This document shows positions 25,937-36,040 of a stretch of DNA of 64,000 bases, one piece after another. The notes below the pieces were generated by a model. The model saw nothing but the letters and a program-made list of their open reading frames with translations. It was not told where the DNA came from and made no database searches. A program made the translations under genes and the position numbers. This DNA is from an uncultured Rhizobiaceae group bacterium. GTDB lineage: Bacteria > Pseudomonadota > Alphaproteobacteria > Rhizobiales > Rhizobiaceae. The stretch spans positions 1 to 64,000 of the forward strand of contig CANMVS010000013.1 in NCBI GenBank assembly GCA_947501445.1. The letters run 5' to 3'. The stretch's first letter is position 1; each line of letters starts with the position of its first letter.

Positions 25937-26294
25937 AAGCCTGCCCGCGAACCCACCAGTCATGCATCTCCTGAAACATCTTTGTCAGGTCAACCGCACG
26001 CTGGGTTGCCCGGTATTCAACCCGCGGCGGCACTTCCGCATAGACCGTGCGCTCGACAAGGCCATCGCGCTCCAGCGCCCGCAACTGATTGGTCAGCATT
26101 GTCTGGGTGACGCCATCAATCAGACGGCGTAGCTCGTTAAAACGTTTCATGCCCTGAAAGATGAGTATCTGCAGGATGATCAGTTTCCACTTGCCACCGA
26201 TCAGGCCGGCAATGTCCGGCATCGGGCAAAGCAGGGGCGAGTCAGGATCGTCTTTTGCATCCACCGCGAGCGGATCATTCACTTTTGCGTCCAT
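25935..26294 (-). CDS. HxlR-family winged-helix regulator with an N-terminal cysteine
   Basis: A 119-residue MarR-like regulator of the HxlR family. The core reads DIAGLIGGKWKLIILQILIFQGMKRFNELRRLIDGVTQTMLTNQLRALERDGLVERTVY, with the wing VPPRVEYRATQRA. A cysteine in SPLLCPMPDI just before the first helix sits where YodB/QorR-type members have their redox-sensing cysteine. The start at 26294 has GGAG 7 bases upstream; the frame is open 32 codons further. It is divergent from the GST-DUF899-DUF2182 operon, its probable target. Confidence 0.88.
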   Translation of the reverse strand: MDAKVNDPLAVDAKDDPDSPLLCPMPDIAGLIGGKWKLIILQILIFQGMKRFNELRRLIDGVTQTMLTNQLRALERDGLVERTVYAEVPPRVEYRATQRAVDLTKMFQEMHDWWVRGQA

Positions 26295-26434
26295 CACGTT
26301 CTCCTTCAAACCCTTTGAAACCAACAATAGTATGTTTTTTGATACTATGTACGAAAATTCTGCCTTCTTGTGAAATAAGACTGATTTCATATCTTTTCAA
26401 TGACGATCAACACTTCATTGGAAAGACTGTTACA

Positions 26435-27145
26435 ATGACAATCACACTACATACGGTCAGCGGCGCGCCACGGGGCTGGCGTGTTCTCATCGGGCTCGCG
26501 TTGAAAGGCCTTGAATGGGACACGCACATTCTTCAGCTTTCAAAAAATGAGCACCGCTCTGCCCCGTTCCTGTCATTAAACCCGCGCGGAACAGTTCCGG
26601 TGCTTGAAGCAGACGGGCTTGTGCTGCGCGACTCCATCGGCATTCTTGCCTGGCTTGACCGGCAATACCCGGACAATCCGCTGTTTGGCAAAACAGCAGA
26701 TGAGGCGGCTCAAATCTGGCAAGTAACCCTGGAAGCCTGCGACTATCTGCGTGAAGCAGGAAAAAACCTGCTGACGCCCGTACTGGTACAGGCAAAACCC
26801 TTGCCGGCCGCCGGCACCGCAGAGCGCGAAACATTGAACACTGCTGCGCAATCAATGCATGCGGAATGCCGCTGGCTGGAAGATCTGCTGGAAGGCAAGC
26901 CCTTTCTTGCCGGCAATGTACCCAGCGCTGCCGAGGCCGTTGCCTTTCCCGAAATACGGCTGGTTCAGCGTGCCGTGGAAACCAGATTTGAATTCATGGC
27001 ACCGCTGGGATTTGAAGACCCGCAATCGCTTTACCCCAACATAATTGCCTGGATGACACGGGTGGCGGCATTGCCGGGCATGGAGAAAACTATGCCGCCC
27101 CATTGGCAGGAAAAAGCACCCGCCGCACAGGAAAGGAGCATCTGA
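26435..27145 (+). CDS. Glutathione S-transferase family protein
   Basis: A 236-residue GST. The N-terminal thioredoxin-like domain has LHTVSGAPRGWRVLIGLALKGLEWD, the cis-proline segment NPRGTVPVLE and the glutathione-binding RDSIGILAWLDRQYP. The C-terminal helical domain contains PSAAEAVAFPEIRLVQRA. The start at 26435 follows GGAAAG; a longer open frame upstream overlaps the HxlR promoter and is rejected. Such enzymes conjugate glutathione to electrophiles. First gene of an operon; its stop overlaps the next start (TGATG). Confidence 0.88.
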   Translation: MTITLHTVSGAPRGWRVLIGLALKGLEWDTHILQLSKNEHRSAPFLSLNPRGTVPVLEADGLVLRDSIGILAWLDRQYPDNPLFGKTADEAAQIWQVTLEACDYLREAGKNLLTPVLVQAKPLPAAGTAERETLNTAAQSMHAECRWLEDLLEGKPFLAGNVPSAAEAVAFPEIRLVQRAVETRFEFMAPLGFEDPQSLYPNIIAWMTRVAALPGMEKTMPPHWQEKAPAAQERSI

Positions 27146-27864
27146 TGACACATCCACAAATCGCAACACGGGCCGTCTGGCTGGAAGCCCGCCTAAAATT
27201 GCTTGAGCAGGAAAAAGCCATGACCCGGCAACGTGATGTGCTGTCCGCCGAACGGCGGGCTTTGCCCTGGGTCCGTATTGACACGGCTTATGAATTTGAG
27301 ACCGAAACGGGCACGGCCACACTTGCAGCACTTTTTGGAAACCATAGCCAGCTCATTATCTATCACTTCATGTTTGGCCCGCAATGGGAGGAAGGCTGCA
27401 AAAGCTGCTCCTATTGGGCTGACGGTTTCAATGGCCTGGAACCGCATTTCAACAATCGCGACATCGCCTTTGTTGCCATCTCGCGGGCACCCATGAAGAT
27501 GATATTGCCCTTCAAAAAGCGCATGGGCTGGGATTTCAACTGGGTCTCTTCACATGAAAATACCTTCAACGCGGATTTTCATGTGAGCTTCGGCTCTGAT
27601 CATCAACCGGAAGACCCGATCTACTACAACTTTCAAAAGGATACGTTTTATCCCATGGATGAAGCCCATGGCACCAGCGTTTTTGCCAGGGATGGCGATG
27701 GACAGGTCTACCATACCTATTCCACCTATGGCCGTGGGCTGGATATCAACAATCCCGCCTATAGTTACATCGACCTCACACCAAAGGGGCGCAATGAACT
27801 GCCACAGGGCAACCCGATGGAATGGGTTCGCCACCACGACCGTTACCAGAACTCGGATGAATAG
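27145..27864 (+). CDS. DUF899 family thioredoxin-like protein
   Basis: A 239-residue DUF899 protein. Typical parts are RRALPWVRIDTAYEFETETGTATLAALFGNHSQLIIYHFMFGPQW, the cysteine motif EEGCKSCSYWADGF, and GWDFNWVSSHENTFNADFHVSF. The family has a thioredoxin-like fold, and the C-K-S-C pair may be redox active, though the reaction is not established. It begins on the stop of the GST gene (TGATG) and overlaps the next gene by 8 bases, which suggests tight translational coupling in one operon. Confidence 0.88.
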   Translation: MTHPQIATRAVWLEARLKLLEQEKAMTRQRDVLSAERRALPWVRIDTAYEFETETGTATLAALFGNHSQLIIYHFMFGPQWEEGCKSCSYWADGFNGLEPHFNNRDIAFVAISRAPMKMILPFKKRMGWDFNWVSSHENTFNADFHVSFGSDHQPEDPIYYNFQKDTFYPMDEAHGTSVFARDGDGQVYHTYSTYGRGLDINNPAYSYIDLTPKGRNELPQGNPMEWVRHHDRYQNSDE

Positions 27865-28648
27865 CGGACCAATTCATCCGGCTCAACATTCAGCAGCACT
27901 GGTCGTTTTTGCGACAGTGCTGGGATGCTGGATTTACCTCATCAATGGCGCCGGTACGGGCATGAACATTTGGGACATGACAACGGTAAAATTCCCGCCA
28001 CCGATGAATTTTGAAGCGCGCTCAGGCCCATGGGACATTGGCTATGTCTTTTCGATGGTGATCATGTGGTGGGTCATGATGGTGGCCATGATGGTGCCAG
28101 GCCTGATGTCACACATTGCGACAGGCCATAGAAGTGGTTTGGCCACCACTCCAACTCAAATATCCCTGCTGTGTTATTTTCTGGGATATGTCCTTGTCTG
28201 GCTGCCCTTTTCCCTGGCCGCGACGCTTGTACAATTCATGCTTGAGTGGAACGGCCTTACGCACGGGTTCTTGATGTGGAGTTTGGATGTCCGCTTCTCC
28301 ATTTTCATGCTTGTGGCAGTCGGTCTTTATCAGCTGTCGCCATTAAAACAGCTTCTTCTCCTGCGATGTCACCAGGACCACCCAACCACCGGGCACGGGC
28401 GTGAAGCGCTGGCCAATGGCATTCAAGGCGCATGGCACAGTGGTTGGCAAAGCGGTTGGCACTGTGTGGCCAATTCCTGGCCACTCATGCTGCTTCTTTA
28501 TGTTGGCGGCATCATGAATCTGGTTTGGATCATTGCACTTGCGGTCATAAATCTGATTGAGAGAAAAGTATTTTACCCGCGAATAGTCGCGAATTTCATC
28601 GGTGGTATCTGTTTTTTATTTGCGTTCCATCTCTTTGTTGCAATATAA
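27857..28648 (+). CDS. DUF2182 family membrane protein
   Basis: A 263-residue inner membrane protein of the DUF2182 family (described in databases as predicted metal-binding). Its signature is GPWDIGYVFSMVIMWWVMMVAMMVPGLM followed by several helices, SPLKQLLLLRCHQDHP with Cys and His, and HSGWQSGWHCVANSWPLMLLLY. The His/Cys/Met-rich motifs fit a metal or heme site. The ATG at 27857 overlaps the end of the DUF899 gene. DUF899 and DUF2182 neighbours recur in proteobacteria; their joint function is unknown. Confidence 0.85.
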   Translation: MNSGPIHPAQHSAALVVFATVLGCWIYLINGAGTGMNIWDMTTVKFPPPMNFEARSGPWDIGYVFSMVIMWWVMMVAMMVPGLMSHIATGHRSGLATTPTQISLLCYFLGYVLVWLPFSLAATLVQFMLEWNGLTHGFLMWSLDVRFSIFMLVAVGLYQLSPLKQLLLLRCHQDHPTTGHGREALANGIQGAWHSGWQSGWHCVANSWPLMLLLYVGGIMNLVWIIALAVINLIERKVFYPRIVANFIGGICFLFAFHLFVAI

Positions 28649-28755
28649 ATCTCTGTCATATTAATATTACAGGATATTTCGCTTTAATACTTCAGACTGT
28701 ACCGATTGACGCGAGCACGGCGCGGTTCCTGGCCCAGGGAAGGAAGAATCCCCAA

Positions 28756-30468
28756 TTGCTGGACGTTTTTGACAGAGCATTTGACACAGCCCCTCTTATG
28801 GCGGTGTTTGTGGCGGTTGCCCTCGGTCACCTTGTCGGCAAAATCAGGTATGGTCGATTTGTTCTTGGAGGTATCACTGGCTCGCTGATCGTTGGTATGC
28901 TGCTGGGACAGCTGGGCATCCACCTGGACGGCTCAGTCAAGACCGTGTTTTTCGCCCTGTTTATTTACGCCATCGGGTTTCAGGGCGGCCCGCAGTTTTT
29001 TCGTGCGCTTAACCGCCGTTCTCTCAATTTTCTTTTGTCCGCATGTGTCACCTGTTTCGCCGGATTGGCATGTGTCCTTATAAGCGCATGGATTTTCGAT
29101 CTTGACCGCGGTACAGCCGCCGGTCTGGCCGCCGGCGGATTGACCCAGACCTCCATATTGGGCACCGCCGGTGACGCGGTCACGCGATTGGACCTATCGC
29201 CGGAGCTTATCAAGACATTGCAGACCAATATTGCCATTGGTTATGCGGTCTGCTTCATCTTCGGCAATCTGGGTCCCATTATCGTTGTGTCGTGGTTTTT
29301 GCCTATGGTCATGAATTGGGACATTCGCCAGGAAGCCATCAAACTGGCAAAATCCATGTCCGGTGGAAGATCAGAGCTGGAACCGGGTCAATTCAATGCC
29401 CTGGGGCCTGTGGCTACCCGTGTTTATCGGGTGACACCGCAAAGCAGCGCAGTCGATCTGACCTTGAAAGAGATAGACCGTCACCTTTCAAACGCGGCCA
29501 TTGAAGCCGTTATCCGCGACAATAATGCACTTCATCAGGATGATCACATCAAGATTCAATCCGGTGATCAGGTGGCCATCACCGGACTGTTATCAGGCAT
29601 GGGCACATTGCATTGCTATTTCGGTCCGGAAGAAGCCGCCCCGCACGAAATCCAAGTGGTTGAAGAAGTGCGCAGCATCATCCTTACCAAATCACAATTC
29701 GCAGGCAAAACGCTGGAGGACATTTATCACCACCTGGAAGTCCAGAACCGCCACGGTGCATTTCTCATTGGCATACGTCGCATGGGGCGTGACCTTCCAC
29801 CTTTGTCGAAACTCGAGTTGAACCGTGGTGACGAGCTTGTGTTTCTTGGTGCCTCCGCTGACCTTGGTCGGGTGCAATCCCTCATAGGTTACGCCTTGCC
29901 TGCGGCAGCCCTGACCGACTTTTTCTTTTTTGGTTTTGGCATGGCATTTGGCATGATGATCGGATTGATCGAATTCGATATAGCCGGGGTTCCCGTGTCT
30001 GCCGGTGCAGGCGGTGGCTGCCTGGTGACCGGTTTGCTGTTTGGCTGGCTGCGAAGTACCCGCTCACAATTTGCAGCCTTGCCATCCGGTGCATCCAATT
30101 TTCTGCGTGACTTTGGTCTTGCATTCTTTGTTGCGGTTGTGGGTATATCCGTTGGACCGGAAGCCTATGAAACAATCCAACAACATGGCTTTACACTTTT
30201 GTTCCTCGGCGTTGGTGTAACCATCATTCCGCAAATTATTACATTCTACTTCTCTTTCCATATCCTGCGCATTCGCAATCCGATTGAACTGTTGGGATGT
30301 ATTGCCGGCGGACGCAGTGCCAATCCAGCATTTACCGTTCTTCTGGAAAAATCCGGCAATGCGACACCTGTTGTTTCATTTACTCTGACCTATGTGGTGG
30401 CCAATGTACTTCTCACGATTTGGGGGCCACTGATCATTTTCATCATTACCCAAAACCCCTCACCATAG
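28756..30468 (+). CDS. Aspartate:alanine exchanger family transporter (AspT/YidE type)
   Basis: A 570-residue membrane protein with the duplicated AspT architecture: an N-terminal set of helices (about 15-190), two central TrkA-C (RCK_C) regulatory domains (about 215-290 and 305-385), and a second helix set (about 390-565). The repeats share conserved segments, GTAAGLAAGGLTQTSILGTAGDA in the first and LLGCIAGGRSANPAFTVLLEKSGNATP in the second. Members exchange amino acids such as aspartate and alanine; the RCK_C domains suggest gating by a nucleotide. The start is a TTG at 28756 after AAGGAAG. Monocistronic as far as can be seen. Confidence 0.85.
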   Translation: MLDVFDRAFDTAPLMAVFVAVALGHLVGKIRYGRFVLGGITGSLIVGMLLGQLGIHLDGSVKTVFFALFIYAIGFQGGPQFFRALNRRSLNFLLSACVTCFAGLACVLISAWIFDLDRGTAAGLAAGGLTQTSILGTAGDAVTRLDLSPELIKTLQTNIAIGYAVCFIFGNLGPIIVVSWFLPMVMNWDIRQEAIKLAKSMSGGRSELEPGQFNALGPVATRVYRVTPQSSAVDLTLKEIDRHLSNAAIEAVIRDNNALHQDDHIKIQSGDQVAITGLLSGMGTLHCYFGPEEAAPHEIQVVEEVRSIILTKSQFAGKTLEDIYHHLEVQNRHGAFLIGIRRMGRDLPPLSKLELNRGDELVFLGASADLGRVQSLIGYALPAAALTDFFFFGFGMAFGMMIGLIEFDIAGVPVSAGAGGGCLVTGLLFGWLRSTRSQFAALPSGASNFLRDFGLAFFVAVVGISVGPEAYETIQQHGFTLLFLGVGVTIIPQIITFYFSFHILRIRNPIELLGCIAGGRSANPAFTVLLEKSGNATPVVSFTLTYVVANVLLTIWGPLIIFIITQNPSP

Positions 30469-30536
30469 CCCGAACCTGTAGCGCAGATTGGTATTGCAGC
30501 AAGATACCAGTCGTGTGACGTCCCTGCGCCGGAAAT

Positions 30537-30878
30537 TCAAATTGGTGCTGGTTCTACAACACCGATACGAAATACCACCTCAGCAGGAATACGATACCGC
30601 CTGATCAGCTGTTGCTGGGAAGACAGGCCAGCCAGTTCATATTGGATAAACAGCGCCCAGGCGCAGTCGGCGGCGGCACGGACCAATCCGGCGCGCTTGA
30701 GATCATTGTCCGCGCAACACGGCTGATGGTCCTCAAGGTCCTGTAGCGCCTTTTCAAGCGCCAGCCCGACGCGGCCCAGAGATGCCGCCATCTCCGCCAG
30801 AATTTCACCATCAAGAACACTTGCACCCGTTTCCAGACCGGATTGCCTGCCGCTGAAAGTTGGTGCTCTGACGCTCAT
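30537..30878 (-). CDS. DUF6665-like conserved protein
   Basis: A 113-residue soluble protein with APTFSGRQSGLETGASVLDGEILAEMAASLGRVGLALEKALQDLE, DLKRAGLVRAAADCAWALFIQYELAGL and the end RRYRIPAEVVFRIGV. The pattern is that of a small helical family I know from rhizobia (DUF6665), function unknown. The start at 30878 is preceded by AAAGG; the open frame to 31112 overlaps the rpsA terminator and is rejected. It lies downstream of rpsA but behind a strong terminator. Confidence 0.7.
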   Translation of the reverse strand: MSVRAPTFSGRQSGLETGASVLDGEILAEMAASLGRVGLALEKALQDLEDHQPCCADNDLKRAGLVRAAADCAWALFIQYELAGLSSQQQLIRRYRIPAEVVFRIGVVEPAPI

Positions 30879-30952
30879 GATGACCTTTGTAGTGCTGAAT
30901 TGCTCAATGGCAATATTGACAGTCAGGCCGCGCGGTTCAAGGGTTGGGATAC

Positions 30953-30982
30953 AAAAAACCCGCGGTGTCGCCACCGCGGGTT
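30953..30982 (-). terminator. Rho-independent terminator of rpsA
   Basis: An 11-bp stem AACCCGCGGTG / CACCGCGGGTT with a 4-base loop, followed on the minus strand by TTTTTT. It begins 23 bases past the rpsA stop codon and ends the cmk-rpsA reading direction. Strong and unambiguous. Confidence 0.9.
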
Positions 30983-31005
30983 CATTATCGTCAATGGATG
31001 ACTGA

Positions 31006-32709
31006 TCAGTCTTCCGGATTCTGCTTTTTAAGGGCAGCGCCGAGAATATCACCAAGAGATGCGCCACTGTCGCTCGAACCGAACTGAGCGACCGCTTCCT
31101 TCTCTTCGGCAATTTCCAGTGCCTTGATGGAAAGCGTGATTTTGCGATCCTTCTTGGAAAAGTTTGTCACGCGGGCATCAAGTGTCTGACCGACAGTGAA
31201 GCGCTCTGGACGCTGCTCATCACGGTCACGGGACAGATCGGAGCGACGGATGAAGGATGTAACATCCTCATGATCAACAAGCGTGACTTCGAGGCCACCA
31301 TCATTGATCGCCGTTACCTGAGCGGAAACCACTGCATTTTTGCGCAGTTCGCCGGATGCGGCAGCTTCGCCAACGCTATCTTTGCCAAGCTGCTTGATGC
31401 CGAGCGAGATACGTTCCTTTTCGACGTCCACATCAAGAACGACAGCTTTGACCATGTCACCCTTGTTGTATTCTTCGATGACCTGCTCACCGGGACGGTT
31501 CCAGTCAAGATCTGACAGATGAACCATGCCGTCCACGTCGCCATCAAGACCAATGAACAGACCGAATTCAGTCTTGTTCTTGACTTCACCTTCAACTTCG
31601 GTGCCGACAGTGTTGCCCTGTGCGAAGACTTCCCATGGATTGTCCAGGGTCTGCTTCAGGCCAAGCGAAATACGACGCTTGCTCGGGTCAACTTCCAGAA
31701 CCACAACTTCAACTTCCTGCGTTGTCGACAGGATTTTGCCCGGGTGGACGTTTTTCTTGGTCCAGGACATTTCAGAAATGTGGATCAGGCCTTCAATGCC
31801 AGGTTCCAGCTCAACGAAAGCACCGTAATCAGTGATGTTGGTGACAACACCGGTGATTTTCTTGCCTTCAGGATATTTAACACCAATGCCATCCCATGGA
31901 TCAGCTTCAAGCTGCTTCATGCCAAGCGAAATACGATGTGTATCCTGATTGATGCGGATGATCTGAACTTTGACAGTCTGACCGATCGACAGGATTTCCG
32001 TTGGGTGGTTAACACGGCGCCATGCCATGTCGGTCACATGCAGAAGACCGTCAATACCGCCGAGATCAACAAATGCACCGTAGTCGGTGATATTCTTGAC
32101 AACACCTTCGACAACCTGACCTTCTTCAAGGTTCTGAACGATTTCAGAACGCTGTTCGGCGCGGCTTTCTTCCAGGACAGTACGACGGGAAACAACGATG
32201 TTGCCGCGGCGCTTGTCCATTTTGAGAATTTCGAATGGCTGCGGGTTGTGCATCAGCGGTGTAACATCGCGAATGGGGCGAATATCAACCTGTGAGCGCG
32301 GCAGGAAGGCAACGGCGCCATCAAGATCGACTGTGAAGCCACCCTTGACCTGATTGAAGATAACACCTTCAACACGCTCATTTGCTTCGAACTTGGCTTC
32401 AAGGCGAACCCAGCTTTCTTCGCGGCGTGCTTTTTCGCGCGAAAGAACAGCTTCACCGAGGGCATTTTCAATGCGCTCGACATAGACTTCAACTTCGTCA
32501 CCTGGCTTAAGCGTGCCATCTTTTGACTTCGCGCCAAATTCTTTCAGCGGTACGCGGCCTTCAACCTTGAGGCCAACATCGACAATGGCGACATCTTTTT
32601 CAATGGCTGTGATAATGCCCTTGGCAACATAGCCTTCGGCAAGATCCTGGGTAACAAAGGATTCCTCAAGGAGGGACGCAAAGTCCTCCATAGACGTTTC
32701 TGCAGACAT
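31006..32709 (-). CDS. rpsA: 30S ribosomal protein S1
   Basis: A 567-residue ribosomal protein S1, which binds mRNA and promotes initiation on the 30S subunit. Six S1 (OB-fold) repeats can be followed: from GYVAKGIITAIEKDVAIVDVGLKVEG, then VEGVIFNQVKGGFTVDL, VEGVVKNITDYGAFVDLGGIDGLLHVTDMAWRR, ITGVVTNITDYGAFVELEPGIEGLIHISEMSW, VEGEVKNKTEFGLFIGLDGDVDGMVHLSDLDW, and a diverged sixth. The start at 32709 (MSAETSMEDF) has GGAG 6 bases upstream. Length and position after cmk are as in other alphaproteobacteria. Confidence 0.97.
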   Translation of the reverse strand: MSAETSMEDFASLLEESFVTQDLAEGYVAKGIITAIEKDVAIVDVGLKVEGRVPLKEFGAKSKDGTLKPGDEVEVYVERIENALGEAVLSREKARREESWVRLEAKFEANERVEGVIFNQVKGGFTVDLDGAVAFLPRSQVDIRPIRDVTPLMHNPQPFEILKMDKRRGNIVVSRRTVLEESRAEQRSEIVQNLEEGQVVEGVVKNITDYGAFVDLGGIDGLLHVTDMAWRRVNHPTEILSIGQTVKVQIIRINQDTHRISLGMKQLEADPWDGIGVKYPEGKKITGVVTNITDYGAFVELEPGIEGLIHISEMSWTKKNVHPGKILSTTQEVEVVVLEVDPSKRRISLGLKQTLDNPWEVFAQGNTVGTEVEGEVKNKTEFGLFIGLDGDVDGMVHLSDLDWNRPGEQVIEEYNKGDMVKAVVLDVDVEKERISLGIKQLGKDSVGEAAASGELRKNAVVSAQVTAINDGGLEVTLVDHEDVTSFIRRSDLSRDRDEQRPERFTVGQTLDARVTNFSKKDRKITLSIKALEIAEEKEAVAQFGSSDSGASLGDILGAALKKQNPED

Positions 32710-32852
32710 AAAGACTCCTGAATGGTTCGAACCGGAATGTCTCAACGGACGAACACAGCACCGATCGTTAGTGTTTCAAAAGCTATCAACAAGACCCGGC
32801 AAGCCAGTGTGGTTGCCTTTTTCGGTGCATGGGCCCAATTTCAAGCGGTGAT

Positions 32853-33497
32853 TTAATGCCCGTCCCGGTCAGACAAGGCCGTATCGATCAGCCGTTTTGC
32901 AGCCCGGAACGCCGCTTCTATATCCATTTCACTCGTATCTAGCAAGTGGGCATCGTGCGCAGGACGCAAAGGACTGTCTTTTCTGCCCATATCGCGGGCA
33001 TCACGTTTCTTCAGATCCTGCAATACAGCGTCATAGGAGGTCTCATCACCATTCCTGCGCATCTCCATGGCGCGGCGGCCGGCGCGCACATCCGGCGTTG
33101 CGGTGACAAATAATTTTACCGGCGCCTGCGCACAAACAATTGTGCCGATATCGCGGCCATCAAGCACAGCGCCGGGAAGACGCTGTGAAAAGCGCCGTTG
33201 CGATTCAACCAGTGCCCGCCTGACAGACGCCATGACAGCGACTTTCGATGCCGCCTCACCAAAAACATGCGATGACAGTACGTCCCGGTCCAGCACAGAC
33301 AAATCCAGTGCCGCAGCAATATCTGCCGCCAGCGCCTCATCATCGAGCGGTGCTCCACGATCCAGCAGTGCCTTGGCAACGGCGCGATAGGTCAGGCCCG
33401 TATCCAGATGATGGAAGCCATAATGTTCGGCGATACGCCGAGCCAAAGTGCCCTTGCCCGATGCTGCCGGTCCGTCGATGGCGATGGCGAAAGACAT
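32853..33497 (-). CDS. cmk: Cytidylate kinase
   Basis: A 214-residue kinase that phosphorylates CMP and dCMP with ATP in pyrimidine nucleotide metabolism. The P-loop GPAASGKGT is at residues 9-17, [16 protein letters not shown] follows, and the conserved [23 protein letters not shown] with the LID-like [12 protein letters not shown] lies downstream. The ATG at 33497 is one base past the aroA stop (TGACATG), so translation is probably coupled. Third gene of the usual aroA-cmk-rpsA order. Confidence 0.95.
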   Translation of the reverse strand: MSFAIAIDGPAASGKGTLARRIAEHYGFHHLDTGLTYRAVAKALLDRGAPLDDEALAADIAAALDLSVLDRDVLSSHVFGEAASKVAVMASVRRALVESQRRFSQRLPGAVLDGRDIGTIVCAQAPVKLFVTATPDVRAGRRAMEMRRNGDETSYDAVLQDLKKRDARDMGRKDSPLRPAHDAHLLDTSEMDIEAAFRAAKRLIDTALSDRDGH

Positions 33498-33498
33498 G

Positions 33499-35244
<1,746 letters not shown>

Positions 35245-35649
35245 GTGCCAAAACCTGAACTCGGAACCAAGCGTGTTTGTCCAGAAACCGAGCGTAAATT
35301 TTACGACTTGAACCGCGACCCGATTGTTTCCCCCTATACCGGAAACTCCTATCCACTTTCATTTTTCGAAGCCGTGCCCGAACCCGTCAAGGTAGAAAAA
35401 CCTGCACCGGTTGAGAAAGAGGCAGACGAAGAGAAGGAGACCGAAGGCGCGGAAGTCGAAATTGTATCCCTGGAAGACGCTGATGATGAAGCTGCTGATA
35501 CCGGTGAAACAATTCCGGATATCGAAGGCGATGAGGATGATGATGTTGACATCAGCGATGACGACGACACATTCCTTGAGACTGACGATGATGATGAAGA
35601 CGAGTTGACAACACTGGTCAATGTGACGGACGACAAAGAAGAAACCTGA
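35245..35649 (+). CDS. TIGR02300 family (FYDLN acid) protein
   Basis: A 134-residue protein of the alphaproteobacterial TIGR02300 family. The N-terminus KPELGTKRVCPETERKFYDLNRDPIVSPYTGNSYP contains a compact, possibly metal-binding region with the FYDLN motif at about residues 19-23. The remainder is a long, low-complexity acidic tail (Asp/Glu-rich from about residue 50, with runs like DEDDDVDISDDDD). The start is a GTG at 35245 with AAGGGA 8 bases upstream. The function is unknown; the place next to aroA-cmk-rpsA is typical. Confidence 0.92.
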   Translation: MPKPELGTKRVCPETERKFYDLNRDPIVSPYTGNSYPLSFFEAVPEPVKVEKPAPVEKEADEEKETEGAEVEIVSLEDADDEAADTGETIPDIEGDEDDDVDISDDDDTFLETDDDDEDELTTLVNVTDDKEET

Positions 35650-35668
35650 TCAAATCAGGTGTCGGCAG

Positions 35669-35692
35669 TGGCCCTGGGTACAATCAGGGCCA
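35669..35692 (+). terminator. Hairpin after the TIGR02300 gene
   Basis: TGGCCCTG / CAGGGCCA with an 8-base loop, 19 bases past the stop codon. The following T content is weak (GTCTTCC), so it is a probable but not certain terminator. Confidence 0.5.
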
Positions 35693-35812
35693 GTCTTCCA
35701 GACGGAGATGAAAATTATTCCGCCTGTCCTGCCATTTTAGTCTTGATCTTGACGAAAAGCGGCTTTAGATAGCCGCACGGCAGGCGATTTTCCCAAACCG
35801 CCAATGCCAATT

Positions 35813-35888
35813 GGGGCCATAGCTCAGCTGGGAGAGCGCTTCGCTGGCAGCGAAGAGGTCAGCGGTTCGATCCCGCTTGGCTCCACCA
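35813..35888 (+). tRNA. tRNA-Ala (anticodon GGC)
   Basis: A 76-base tRNA with CCA encoded. The acceptor stem GGGGCCA/TGGCTCC has one G-U pair, the D arm is GCTC..GAGC, the anticodon stem CTTCG/CGAAG encloses CTGGCAG with anticodon GGC, and the T arm is AGCGG-TTCGATC-CCGCT. It reads the GCC and GCU alanine codons. It lies downstream of the TIGR02300 gene, as in related genomes. Confidence 0.97.
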
Positions 35889-35986
35889 ATTTTTCCTATG
35901 CTCTATCCGCAAACGCGGGTGACACCCTCATGGCAAAGCCGGGAACTCCAATCAAGTAGCTCCCGACCGTATTGTCGACCAATTGA

Positions 35987-36033
35987 GCAATTCAGGTTTC
36001 GCCGGAATTGGCAAAACCTGAATGCATCAGCAG
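35987..36033 (+). repeat. Dispersed intergenic repeat, module A only (copy e)
   Basis: Starts GCAATTCAGGTTTCGCCGG and returns with GGCAAAACCTGAATGCATCAG, forming a hairpin. It lies between the tRNA-Ala and the AGCS symporter gene, 8 bases from the latter's 3' end on the other strand. Confidence 0.75.
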
Positions 36034-36040
36034 ATCCTGC

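Noticed and set aside
31519-32295. 258-codon plus-strand frame within rpsA
   Set aside because: Antisense of conserved S1 repeats; shows only mirrored codon bias.
35813-35888. tRNA-Ala as an integration site for a genomic island
   Set aside because: No integrase gene, no duplicated tRNA end and ordinary housekeeping genes on both sides.
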